A stretch of DNA of 10,576 nucleotides, taken from assembly GCA_021739805.1 (NCBI GenBank), contig JAIPBB010000185.1, positions 1-10,576 of the forward strand, given 5' to 3'. Both the position numbers and the translations under genes were made by a program. The DNA is from Saprospiraceae bacterium (GTDB taxonomy: Bacteria > Bacteroidota > Bacteroidia > Bacteroidales > JAIPBB01). The notes under the pieces are model-generated. The model did not search any database. It saw only the letters and a program-made list of their open reading frames with translations, and was not told the origin of the DNA. Shown piece after piece: positions 1-5,354 of this stretch (positions within the stretch are counted from its first letter, which is position 1; each line of letters begins with the position of its first letter).

Positions 1-178
1 ATTGACTTCTTAGTTCCATTATGTCAGTTTGACTGATAGCATCATCCACTTCAAGTTGAAGCTTGTATTCAGCTTGGAGTTGAGAGTTTACTTTTAGTTC
101 ATCTTCGAAGTCATTTAGTGATTTCCCACTTAATTCACCATTAATATACTGCTCAATTTTTTTTGTTAATTTTTTCAT
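1..178 (-). CDS. Small anti-sigma-like protein, N-terminal part only
   Basis: The gene starts at the ATG at 178-176 and runs off the left edge, so only 59 residues are visible. Its start overlaps the stop of the upstream sigma-factor gene in an ATGA arrangement, which implies translational coupling. The protein begins MKKLTKKIEQYINGELSGKS and continues with an acidic helical stretch (FEDELKVNSQLQAEYKLQ). This 'I.-Y..GEL.G..L..FE..L..-' pattern is common at the cytoplasmic N-terminus of Bacteroidota proteins encoded directly behind ECF sigma factors, where it is thought to bind the sigma factor. No membrane segment is visible yet; in relatives it follows further downstream. An anti-sigma role is inferred from position and N-terminal pattern. 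The effector domain lies outside the window. Confidence 0.7.
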   Translation of the reverse strand, partial: MKKLTKKIEQYINGELSGKSLNDFEDELKVNSQLQAEYKLQLEVDDAISQTDIMELRSQ

Positions 179-786
179 CTTTCTAAATTTTTGAAGTTTG
201 GGTCGCTTTTAATTTTGTTTAATAATATTTCTTTGCATTTGTATTTACGCTTTTTAGCATACTTTTCATTCTTATAACCCATTTCATCCGCAATTTCCTT
301 AAGAGGAATTTTTTTTAGAAACATTTGTAGAACTTTTTGACAATCATCTCCCAATTCTTTGAAATATAATTGATACAATTTATATCGCTCCGTAATTGTT
401 TTTTCTTCTATAATGTCCTCGTCAATCTCCATACTTTCTTCTTTAAATTCAATTTTGAATTTAAATTTTCTTCTATTTCTAAGCTGCTTTAACCATAAAA
501 GTTTGCAAACTGCGAATAAATAAGATATAAAAGAACTGCTTAACTCTAAACTATTATTTTTTAGTTTACTATAGATGATTATTGTTGCATCTTGAAATAT
601 ATCTTGAGCATCATCATCGGTCCCACTATTTTCTTTGACAAAGAATTCAATCTGTGCATAAAACTTATCATAGATAAATTGAAGTATCGTATTATCTTTT
701 AAAAGAATTCCTTCTATTATTTCTTCGTCTGAATAATGTTTCACTCTTTGTATATTAATTCCAGTTTTGTTAAAAGGTAACCCCAA
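175..786 (-). CDS. RNA polymerase sigma factor, ECF-like sigma-70 family
   Basis: This 203-residue protein should direct RNA polymerase to a specific promoter set. Region 2 spans about residues 33-105: an IYDKFY helix, the acidic DDDAQDIFQDATIIIY core-binding segment at 57-72, and a basic stretch KQLRNRRKFKFK at 100-111 beside the -10-binding part. Region 4 spans about 140-190, with the LKEIADEMGYKNEKYAKKRKYKCKEIL helix-turn-helix at 162-188. The two regions are joined by an acidic linker at 113-130. The length suits the ECF-like group with regions 2 and 4 only. The longest reading begins at a TTG (786-784). No ATG occurs before residue 119, so the start must be non-ATG, and its exact position is uncertain. 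The stop overlaps the next gene by four bases (ATGA). No clear TAnnTTTG promoter is visible upstream, so it may be read by another sigma factor or autoregulated. Family assignment is firm; the regulon is unknown. Confidence 0.88.
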   Translation of the reverse strand: MGLPFNKTGINIQRVKHYSDEEIIEGILLKDNTILQFIYDKFYAQIEFFVKENSGTDDDAQDIFQDATIIIYSKLKNNSLELSSSFISYLFAVCKLLWLKQLRNRRKFKFKIEFKEESMEIDEDIIEEKTITERYKLYQLYFKELGDDCQKVLQMFLKKIPLKEIADEMGYKNEKYAKKRKYKCKEILLNKIKSDPNFKNLER

Positions 787-1120
787 AAATTGAAAAAGTT
801 TTAAACTTTTTTTAAAAACCTTTATAGAGTAGTTTTTTACGGCAGTAAATATACTATTTCTAGATGAAAAAAATCAAGTTTAAAGGATATGTTTCTTGAA
901 GAATAGAATTTAAATAGCAATGAATTGTTGTCGTATAATTATATTCTACATTGTTAATTAATTTCTTTTGCCAATAGATTGAAAGATACTCATTTAGGAA
1001 ATAGTAAAAAATCTACAGATTAATGTGAGTTTGGAAGTTGAATTTAGAAATATGAGAAATCACCTGATTTAATTAATTGCGAATTTGTAAAAAATTAAAA
1101 TATCACTAGAATTCTTAGTT
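787..1120. other. 334-base gap between tetR-type and sigma genes
   Basis: I see no convincing gene here. The stretch is very AT-rich. Near the sigma-factor start it holds a perfect inverted repeat (793-811, listed separately). It also holds two copies of TTAATTAATT (954-963 and 1069-1078) that recur upstream of the TetR gene. Just after the TetR stop, on the minus strand, there is a weak five-base-pair hairpin around GAATTC (about 1109-1114) followed by a T-rich run; it may act as a poor terminator. No CAAAnnTA match (the minus-strand -7 box) was found. Confidence 0.5.
793..811. repeat. Perfect 9-base inverted repeat before the sigma-factor start
   Basis: AAAAAGTTT (793-801) and AAACTTTTT (803-811) are exact reverse complements separated by one base. 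The repeat lies 6-25 bases upstream of the TTG start of the sigma-factor gene, in its leader. With a one-base spacer it makes a better protein-binding palindrome than RNA hairpin, although an eight-pair stem with a three-base loop is possible. Both arms are mostly A/T, so chance is a real alternative in this base composition. Confidence 0.45.
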
Positions 1121-1705
1121 TTATTGTTTTAGTAATTTTTCTAATCTTTCTTGAAATATAAATAACGATTTAAGATTGCCGGAAGTTTTCATTCGAATAA
1201 TTGCTCCCTCCCAACTGAAAATTATAAATTCTGCCAGGCGTTTAATGTTTTCTTTAGGGTTTAGTTCACCATTAATTTGGGCTTCTTCAAGTTGAGCAAT
1301 GTGGACTTCCCTAATACTTAAAAACACTCGATTTGCTGCAACTTTAATTTTTCTATATTCACTTCCAACCTCCTGGCCAATTTTACTGGCAAATGCTTCA
1401 TAAGGGAATTTAGAAGTTTCACTATAATTGCATATCATACTGTTATAAAGTTTTAAAATTCTTTCAATCGGACTAATAGATTTATCAATTAAAGTTTTAT
1501 TAAGACTTTTTATGATTTGATTTGAATGGTAATTCAAAACTTCGATTGCAAATTGCTCTTTATTTTCGAATAAATTATAAAAAGAACCTTTGGGAATACT
1601 AGCTTTTTTAATAATTTCGTTTATAGATGTGCCATTATATCCATTATTGTTGAATAATAAATACCCGATTTTAATTATTTTATCTTTTTTATCATTCTTC
1701 TTCAT
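1121..1705 (-). CDS. TetR/AcrR-family transcriptional regulator
   Basis: This 194-residue protein has the standard TetR layout. The N-terminal DNA-binding domain covers about residues 8-55, with the helix-turn-helix at 26-46 (TSINEIIKKASIPKGSFYNLF), a close match to the family signature 'T.I.-I...A.V.KG.FY.YF..KE'. The C-terminal ligand-binding and dimerisation domain (about 60-194) carries the WEGAIIRMK stretch at 164-172, seen in subfamilies such as the YxaF/AcuR-like ones. The ATG at 1705 is in a normal position relative to the HTH and the length is usual. The gene starts 48 bases behind the stop of the lipoprotein gene 1754-2692 on the same strand, so the two are probably co-transcribed. 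A perfect palindrome (ATTCCGGAAT) sits in that short gap. The regulator's ligand cannot be deduced. Its target may be its own operon, but that is inference. Confidence 0.92.
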   Translation of the reverse strand: MKKNDKKDKIIKIGYLLFNNNGYNGTSINEIIKKASIPKGSFYNLFENKEQFAIEVLNYHSNQIIKSLNKTLIDKSISPIERILKLYNSMICNYSETSKFPYEAFASKIGQEVGSEYRKIKVAANRVFLSIREVHIAQLEEAQINGELNPKENIKRLAEFIIFSWEGAIIRMKTSGNLKSLFIFQERLEKLLKQ

Positions 1706-1742
1706 GCGAGAATTTTGGAGGTAGTAAACTGAATGTTAATTA

Positions 1743-1752
1743 ATTCCGGAAT
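1743..1752. promoter_or_regulatory. Palindrome ATTCCGGAAT, possible TetR operator
   Basis: This ten-base perfect palindrome lies directly after the lipoprotein stop codon and 38 bases before the TetR start. It is preceded by TTAATTAATT (1736-1745, overlapping). Its CCGG core stands out in very AT-rich intergenic DNA. TetR-family proteins bind palindromes and often regulate their own operon, so an operator role is possible. The palindrome is shorter than most TetR operators, so the call is tentative. Confidence 0.3.
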
Positions 1753-1753
1753 C

Positions 1754-2692
1754 TTATTTATCCTTGTTTTCAAATGTTATGATACTTTCAACACTAATTG
1801 GCCATGTTAATCCTTGAGTAGAAATCTCTCCTGAAAAACTTTGAACCATTTTTCCACCTAAAATCCAACCAGTTGATTCATCAATTTCTAAACTACCTTT
1901 TTGGTTTCCCTTAACATCATAAATTAGGTCAGATAAATCACTATTTTTAGAATCATCTTTTTCACTATTTATTTCAGAATTTACATCAAGGGTTGCTATT
2001 CCACCTTGACGATTAGCCAACTCCCATGTGTTTTTCATAATCAAAGGAAATTGTTTTGATAGATTAACTTCTTTTGTCCAGATATCCCCAATACTTACAG
2101 GCTTATCCGGGAAAATTGCAAGCATTTGCTCCATAGTTTGTTTGATGGCTTTATTGCCATATTCTTTCTCCATTTTGCTTTGCAATTGGGCAAGTTGTGC
2201 ACCTTCAAAAAGCTCGAAATTATTTATCATATCAGTAAGAATCTCAGTTACTCCATCAACTTCTATAACTTTTCCATCAGGAGAAATTTTCATAGTAAAA
2301 GATTTATCAACAAGAGCACTAAAACCTTTTGCTAACAATGGAATTTCTTCGGGTGGATTTTTTGAGTCATATTCAGTTTCTCCAAGAATACCACTAGATT
2401 GTTTGTAGTATATATGATTGTAAGTAACAGTTACTAATGCAATTTTGCTTTCATCAATACTTTCAACTGTAAAAGTATATCCCATCCCAATTGTTTGACT
2501 TATGTCTTGAGTTTGACCCATGATTTTTTGAGATATATTTTGTTCAACTATAGTTTTAATATAATAGGATTTTCCATTTTGCAGATTAAGTCCTAAAGTG
2601 ATTTTCTCTCCTGTTGCACATGAAATTATCAATATAGCTGCAAGGATTATTGTTGTAATAATTATTGGCAGCTTAATAATTCTTGATTTCAT
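1754..2692 (-). CDS. Lipoprotein resembling the DUF6263 family
   Basis: The best start is the ATG at 2692-2690, giving 312 residues. An in-frame reading to 2788 exists, but its first codons pass through a terminator hairpin and its N-terminus looks unnatural. From 2692 the protein starts with a basic n-region (MKSRIIK), a hydrophobic stretch (residues 8-23) and a lipobox IISC with the lipidated cysteine at residue 25. The mature part is beta-rich: 'GKSYYIKTIVEQNISQKIMG', 'YTFTVESIDESKIALVTVTY', 'FTMKISPDGKVIEVDG', and near the C-terminus an 'LEIDESTGWILGGKMVQSFSG' module. This layout resembles Bacteroidota DUF6263 lipoproteins, whose function is unknown to me. Export to the periplasm or outer membrane is predicted. 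No acidic surface-export signal follows the cysteine (CATGEK). It is first in a likely operon with the TetR gene and has a promoter match just upstream. Confidence 0.82.
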   Translation of the reverse strand: MKSRIIKLPIIITTIILAAILIISCATGEKITLGLNLQNGKSYYIKTIVEQNISQKIMGQTQDISQTIGMGYTFTVESIDESKIALVTVTYNHIYYKQSSGILGETEYDSKNPPEEIPLLAKGFSALVDKSFTMKISPDGKVIEVDGVTEILTDMINNFELFEGAQLAQLQSKMEKEYGNKAIKQTMEQMLAIFPDKPVSIGDIWTKEVNLSKQFPLIMKNTWELANRQGGIATLDVNSEINSEKDDSKNSDLSDLIYDVKGNQKGSLEIDESTGWILGGKMVQSFSGEISTQGLTWPISVESIITFENKDK

Positions 2693-2725
2693 TTTTATAA
2701 TATTTTTGTTAAAATTGAATGGATA

Positions 2726-2757
2726 CAAATATATTGAAATTAATAAACAATATGAAA
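2726..2757 (-). promoter_or_regulatory. Bacteroidota-type promoter for the lipoprotein gene
   Basis: On the minus strand TATATTTG (2733-2726) matches the -7 consensus TAnnTTTG exactly. A TTTC (2757-2754) lies 20 bases upstream as an imperfect -33 box. This predicts a transcript starting near 2719 with a leader of about 27 bases before the ATG at 2692. The promoter lies downstream of the terminator at 2770-2799, so the gene would be insulated from the tRNA side. Confidence 0.5.
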
Positions 2758-2769
2758 TCTTGCATAATA

Positions 2770-2799
2770 AAAAGCGACCTATTTTCATAAGTCGCTTTT
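2770..2799 (-). terminator. Intrinsic terminator beside the tRNA fragment
   Basis: AAAAGCGAC (2770-2778) and GTCGCTTTT (2791-2799) form a nine-base-pair stem around a 12-base loop. On the minus strand the stem is followed by a T-rich tract (CTTTTTATTAT), the stronger direction; on plus it ends in TTTT only. It starts four bases beyond the discriminator end of the tRNA fragment. It therefore looks like the original terminator of the tRNA gene from which that fragment comes. Confidence 0.75.
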
Positions 2800-2802
2800 C
2801 GG

Positions 2803-2819
2803 GTGATCCTACCGGGATT
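2803..2819 (-). repeat. tRNA 3'-end fragment, putative attachment-site remnant
   Basis: GTGATCCTACCGGGATT matches the 3' end of the intact tRNA-Lys at 5020-5036 in 16 of 17 bases. In tRNA terms it holds the end of the T-loop, the 3' side of the T-stem, the 3' acceptor strand and the discriminator base. The one difference would turn a G-C pair at the base of the acceptor stem (7-66) into a G-U wobble, so the fragment could still have completed a working tRNA. The match stops abruptly at the T-loop, where tyrosine recombinases often cross over. No other part of a tRNA is recognisable beyond it. A decayed duplicate tRNA is the main alternative. Confidence 0.7.
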
Positions 2820-3059
2820 TAATTGATAATGTATTAATAAGTACAAAGTAAGACGCATAGTGCTTATCTTGAAAGTCATTGTTTTACTATTGTGCAATGC
2901 GAATTTATGCTGATAGGTCTATAATGATAAATAAATATGCTAACATCATATTGAATTACAGAGTACTATTATTGCTTTAATAGAAATAGTGTTTTAAATT
3001 GTAATTTAAATAGATTTGAAGTGATGTTGATTATTTAATATTGCTGTTTTTAGCTTGCT
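2820..3059. other. Intergenic stretch at the left of the AbiE islet
   Basis: I find no gene here; short readings on both strands lack any family resemblance. The sequence is AT-rich. It includes a small palindromic ATTGTGCAAT (2889-2898) and, on the minus strand, a near-match to a -7 box (TTACTTTG, 2851-2844) with TTTC 19 bases upstream. That could be a decayed promoter pointing towards the tRNA fragment. None of this is strong. Confidence 0.4.
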
Positions 3060-3161
3060 AATACCTGTATGTGTGATTTAAGCGATACATACAGCAACTT
3101 TTAATTGTTTTTTATATCTTTGAAATACTTATATTTGTGGTTTTAAAGATACATATAGCAA
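3060..3161 (+). promoter_or_regulatory. Two tandem operator-like repeats before abiEi
   Basis: Two 38-base copies lie at 3060-3097 and 3124-3161, 64 bases apart, and agree at 30 of 38 positions. Each has an internal inverted repeat. In copy 1, CTGTATGT (3065-3072) pairs exactly with ACATACAG (3087-3094). In copy 2, TTATATTT (3129-3136) pairs at six of eight positions with ACATATAG (3151-3158), and a G-C pair of copy 1 is replaced by A-T on both sides. The left arm of copy 2 overlaps a -7 box, and copy 2 ends six bases before the abiEi ATG. Characterised AbiEi proteins repress their own operon by binding inverted repeats at the promoter, which fits this layout well. Confidence 0.65.
3104..3137 (+). 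promoter_or_regulatory. Promoter of the abiEi-abiEii operon
   Basis: TATATTTG (3130-3137) matches TAnnTTTG exactly and has ATTG (3104-3107) 22 bases upstream as a weak -33 box. A second exact -7 match, TATCTTTG (3115-3122), has no good -33 partner. With the first, transcription would start near 3144, about 24 bases before the ATG at 3168. The -7 box lies inside the second operator-like repeat, so a bound repressor would block it. Confidence 0.5.
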
Positions 3162-3167
3162 TATTCA

Positions 3168-3974
3168 ATGAAATTAGAATGGGATATAATTAAGAGATTC
3201 TCTCAAAATGAGACACCATGTTTTTCAACAAATGATGTTCGAGAAGAATTCAGTAATATTAGCACATCGCACTTGACTAATTCTCTAATGAGAATGGTAA
3301 AGAACAATATGCTAATTCGTCTAAACAGAGGGCTGTACTATATAGTCCCTCTTGAACATAATAATCCAAAGTTTATTCCGAATTGGCATTTGGTAGCTAA
3401 GTACTTGATGCGAAATAAAAACTACTACATTGGTTATTACTCTGCACTTCAAATACACAAACTAATAACTCAACCTAGCTTGACAGAAATTATAGTGACA
3501 GATGTTCAGGTAAAGCCAAGTAATATTGAAATTCAAGGGATAAGATTTCAGTTTGTTTATCACAAAAAAGATCGATTTTTGGGAGTAAAGAACACATGGA
3601 TTGATGATTTCAGTAAGGTTAAATGCAGTGATTTAGAAAAGACTCTGGTTGATTCATTTATTAACCCACATTATAGCAATGGAGTAGTTGAAATCGCAAA
3701 AGCAGTATATGAAACACGAAACAAAATTGATCAGCATAAAATAATCGATTACTTTACCAGGTCTGGTAGTAAAGTTGCGGCAAGAAGATATGTTTTTATT
3801 TGTAACCTCTTAGAAATAAATTCATCATATCATGAAAGCTTACTGCAAAACAACCTAACAGGATCGTTTCTTTGTTTGGACACATCGGCACCGGATGAAG
3901 GAAAAATCAATACGAGATATGAATTAAAAATTAATCGTGACGTAAATACGATAAAAGAAGCAATATACACATGA
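3168..3974 (+). CDS. abiEi: AbiEi-type antitoxin and autorepressor (type IV TA)
   Basis: This 268-residue protein is the antitoxin half of an AbiE type IV toxin-antitoxin system. Residues 1-60 form a winged helix-turn-helix: the recognition region is around STSHLTNSLMRMVKNNMLIRL (32-52) and the wing is NRGLYYIVP (53-61). The AbiEi core follows, with YYIGYYSALQIHKLI (86-100), a beta-rich middle (107-133) and the family-typical CSDLEKTLVDSFINP (153-167). The C-terminal ELKINRDV (252-259) resembles the usual AbiEi ending. In the family, the N-terminal domain represses the operon while the C-terminal domain neutralises the toxin without forming a stable complex. Length is normal and no domain is broken. 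The ATG at 3168 leaves a complete wHTH. The stop overlaps the toxin start (ATGA), so translation is coupled. Confidence 0.88.
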   Translation: MKLEWDIIKRFSQNETPCFSTNDVREEFSNISTSHLTNSLMRMVKNNMLIRLNRGLYYIVPLEHNNPKFIPNWHLVAKYLMRNKNYYIGYYSALQIHKLITQPSLTEIIVTDVQVKPSNIEIQGIRFQFVYHKKDRFLGVKNTWIDDFSKVKCSDLEKTLVDSFINPHYSNGVVEIAKAVYETRNKIDQHKIIDYFTRSGSKVAARRYVFICNLLEINSSYHESLLQNNLTGSFLCLDTSAPDEGKINTRYELKINRDVNTIKEAIYT

Positions 3975-4795
3975 TAAAACCTGGAGAAATCGATAAAATC
4001 GCCATTAAGAAGGGTGTAAGAGCGAAACAAATTGAAAAAGACTATGTAATCTCATGGGTTTTGTGGGGAATTACACGAAATGAATTTTTAAATAAAAATC
4101 TAGTATTTAAGGGTGGTACCTGTTTAAAGAAAATGTACTTTGAAGATTATCCGTATTCTGAGGATATGGATTTCACCTTAAGGGATAATAATGTAAAAGA
4201 TGAAGAAATATTAGAGAATTTTCGAAGGATTTTCGAAAAGGTATATGAGGAGTCAAGGATAAAAGTAAATATAATTGAAGATACCATTGACAATCATGAG
4301 GATTCAGGTAGTCTTAAATTTAAAATGAGTTATAAGGCCACTCATGGTACTGACGAAATTAAAATTGATGTCACTAGAGGAGAAAAAATTGAATTTGATG
4401 TAGAACATCGCATAATGCTCAACAAATTTAGTGATCTTGATGAAGACGAAACACTAATCCATTGCTACTCTCTCGAAGAAGTATTGATCGAAAAAATAAC
4501 TGCGTTGATGGGGCGAACAATTCCACGAGATCTATACGATTTTTATTATTTGATTGAAGAAGAAGGTATTGAGCTTCGAAGCATTTATATTGAATTTATG
4601 CGAAAAGCCGAAAATAAAGGTTATAACCCAAAAGAATTCATTGATAAGGTTATGCCGAAAATGAATACATTTGCCAGAGACTGGTATGTCAGCCTAGTCA
4701 AACAGATGAATGAGTATGATCTACCTGATTTTAAAAACCTTTGGAGAAAATCGTCAAATCACTTTAAAGACCTCTCGAAACTAATAGGAAGCTGA
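3971..4795 (+). CDS. abiEii: AbiEii-type nucleotidyltransferase toxin (type IV TA)
   Basis: This 274-residue protein belongs to the AbiEii/AbiGii/MenT nucleotidyltransferase superfamily. All expected motifs are intact: GGTCLKK at 48-54 (motif I), YSEDMDF at 62-68 with metal-binding D65 and D67 (motif II), D133 in KIDV (motif III), and LEEVLIEKITALMGRTIPRDLYD at 168-190 (motif IV with K175, R182, R186, D187). The toxin should therefore be active if expressed. AbiEii has been reported to bind GTP, and the related mycobacterial MenT toxins add nucleotides to tRNA 3' ends. The target here is unknown. Such systems give bacteriostasis on phage infection (abortive infection) or stabilise mobile DNA. 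The gene overlaps abiEi by four bases (ATGA). It faces the tRNA-Lys gene across a bidirectional terminator. Confidence 0.92.
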   Translation: MIKPGEIDKIAIKKGVRAKQIEKDYVISWVLWGITRNEFLNKNLVFKGGTCLKKMYFEDYPYSEDMDFTLRDNNVKDEEILENFRRIFEKVYEESRIKVNIIEDTIDNHEDSGSLKFKMSYKATHGTDEIKIDVTRGEKIEFDVEHRIMLNKFSDLDEDETLIHCYSLEEVLIEKITALMGRTIPRDLYDFYYLIEEEGIELRSIYIEFMRKAENKGYNPKEFIDKVMPKMNTFARDWYVSLVKQMNEYDLPDFKNLWRKSSNHFKDLSKLIGS

Positions 4796-4971
4796 TTCAG
4801 TGTGCTATAATGATTTATTTTAAAGATATTTAATGTTTGTAATTTATTGTTTAACAATTAAAATATTTGTGCTATTTTAGTGTAATAAATGTAAGACAAT
4901 CCATCTTGATTTCGACAGGAATTGTTTAGGGTAGTTATTAAAAAAACGCTGAAAGCCTTGATAAAACTAAA

Positions 4972-4993
4972 AAAGCCCGTTATCACGGGCTTT
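4972..4993 (-). terminator. Intrinsic terminator of tRNA-Lys, bidirectional shape
   Basis: AAAGCCCGT (4972-4980) and ACGGGCTTT (4985-4993) form a nine-base-pair stem with a four-base loop. On the minus strand it is followed by a run of Ts (GGGCTTTTTTAG), and it lies 27 bases past the tRNA-Lys end. On plus, the weaker TTTAATG side could end the abiE transcript, which stops at 4795. It separates the two convergent transcription units. Confidence 0.85.
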
Positions 4994-5020
4994 AATGTTT
5001 TTTGATGTATTTTGTTTTAG

Positions 5021-5093
5021 TGATCCTGCCGGGATTCGAACCCGGGACCCTCTGCTTAAAAGGCAGATGCTCTACCTGCTGAGCTACAGAATC
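5021..5093 (-). tRNA. tRNA-Lys (anticodon TTT)
   Basis: A 73-base cloverleaf can be folded completely on the minus strand. The acceptor stem is GATTCTG with CAGGATC (one U-G pair), the D-stem GCTC/GAGC, the anticodon stem TCTGC/GCAGA around the loop CTTTTAA (anticodon TTT), the variable loop GGGTC and the T-stem CCGGG/CCCGG around TTCGAAT. The discriminator is A. The 3' CCA is not encoded (CT follows), as is usual in Bacteroidota. A well-matched promoter lies just upstream and a terminator just downstream. Its last 16 bases recur with one change at 2804-2819, which marks it as the probable integration site of the AbiE islet. Confidence 0.97.
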
Positions 5094-5113
5094 AGCATTT
5101 ATTTTTGAGTGTG

Positions 5114-5143
5114 CAAAGATACATCATTATTTTAATTAGCAAA
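5114..5143 (-). promoter_or_regulatory. Promoter of tRNA-Lys
   Basis: On the minus strand TTTG (5143-5140), an 18-base spacer and TATCTTTG (5121-5114) match both Bacteroidota consensus boxes exactly. Transcription would start near 5107, about 14 bases before the tRNA 5' end at 5093. The promoter lies outside the putative islet, as expected if an element inserted at the tRNA 3' end. Confidence 0.75.
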
Positions 5144-5269
5144 TTTTATTACAAAAAAAAACAAAAAAACCCATAAAGTCAAGTGTGTCAACAAAATATA
5201 ATAGCATGATTGATAAAAATCAATATTGGTGAAAAAATATCCAATAAAAATTGCTGAGGTTTTTCCTAA

Positions 5270-5300
5270 ATTGATAACTTAGCAAATGTATTTTATTTTG
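5270..5300 (+). promoter_or_regulatory. Weak promoter candidate for the SDR gene
   Basis: ATTG (5270-5273), a 19-base spacer and TTATTTTG (5293-5300) match the consensus with one mismatch in each box. Transcription would start near 5307 and leave a leader of about 48 bases. Upstream, at 5209-5246, two short adjacent inverted repeats (ATTGAT/ATCAAT and TATTGG/CCAATA) are visible, with no assigned role. Confidence 0.35.
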
Positions 5301-5354
5301 TACTATCAGATATTAAGTGTTGAATTTAAGTGTTTTTGATTAATATCAAATTAA

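Noticed and set aside
2028..2408. Plus-strand reading of 126 residues (and a 69-residue one at 2126-2335) inside the lipoprotein gene
   Set aside because: Both are antisense to a convincing lipoprotein gene, lack family resemblance and have composition typical of shadow frames.
2598..2822. Plus-strand 74-residue hydrophobic reading
   Set aside because: Its hydrophobicity is the reverse complement of the lipoprotein signal peptide, and it ends in the tRNA fragment.
2709..2897. Minus-strand 62-residue reading across the tRNA fragment and terminator
   Set aside because: It passes through the terminator stem and the tRNA remnant, and the protein sequence shows no recognisable pattern.
4846..4858. 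Palindrome ATTGTT-T-AACAAT downstream of abiEii
   Set aside because: Short, AT-rich and without a T-run or neighbouring promoter; not distinguishable from chance.
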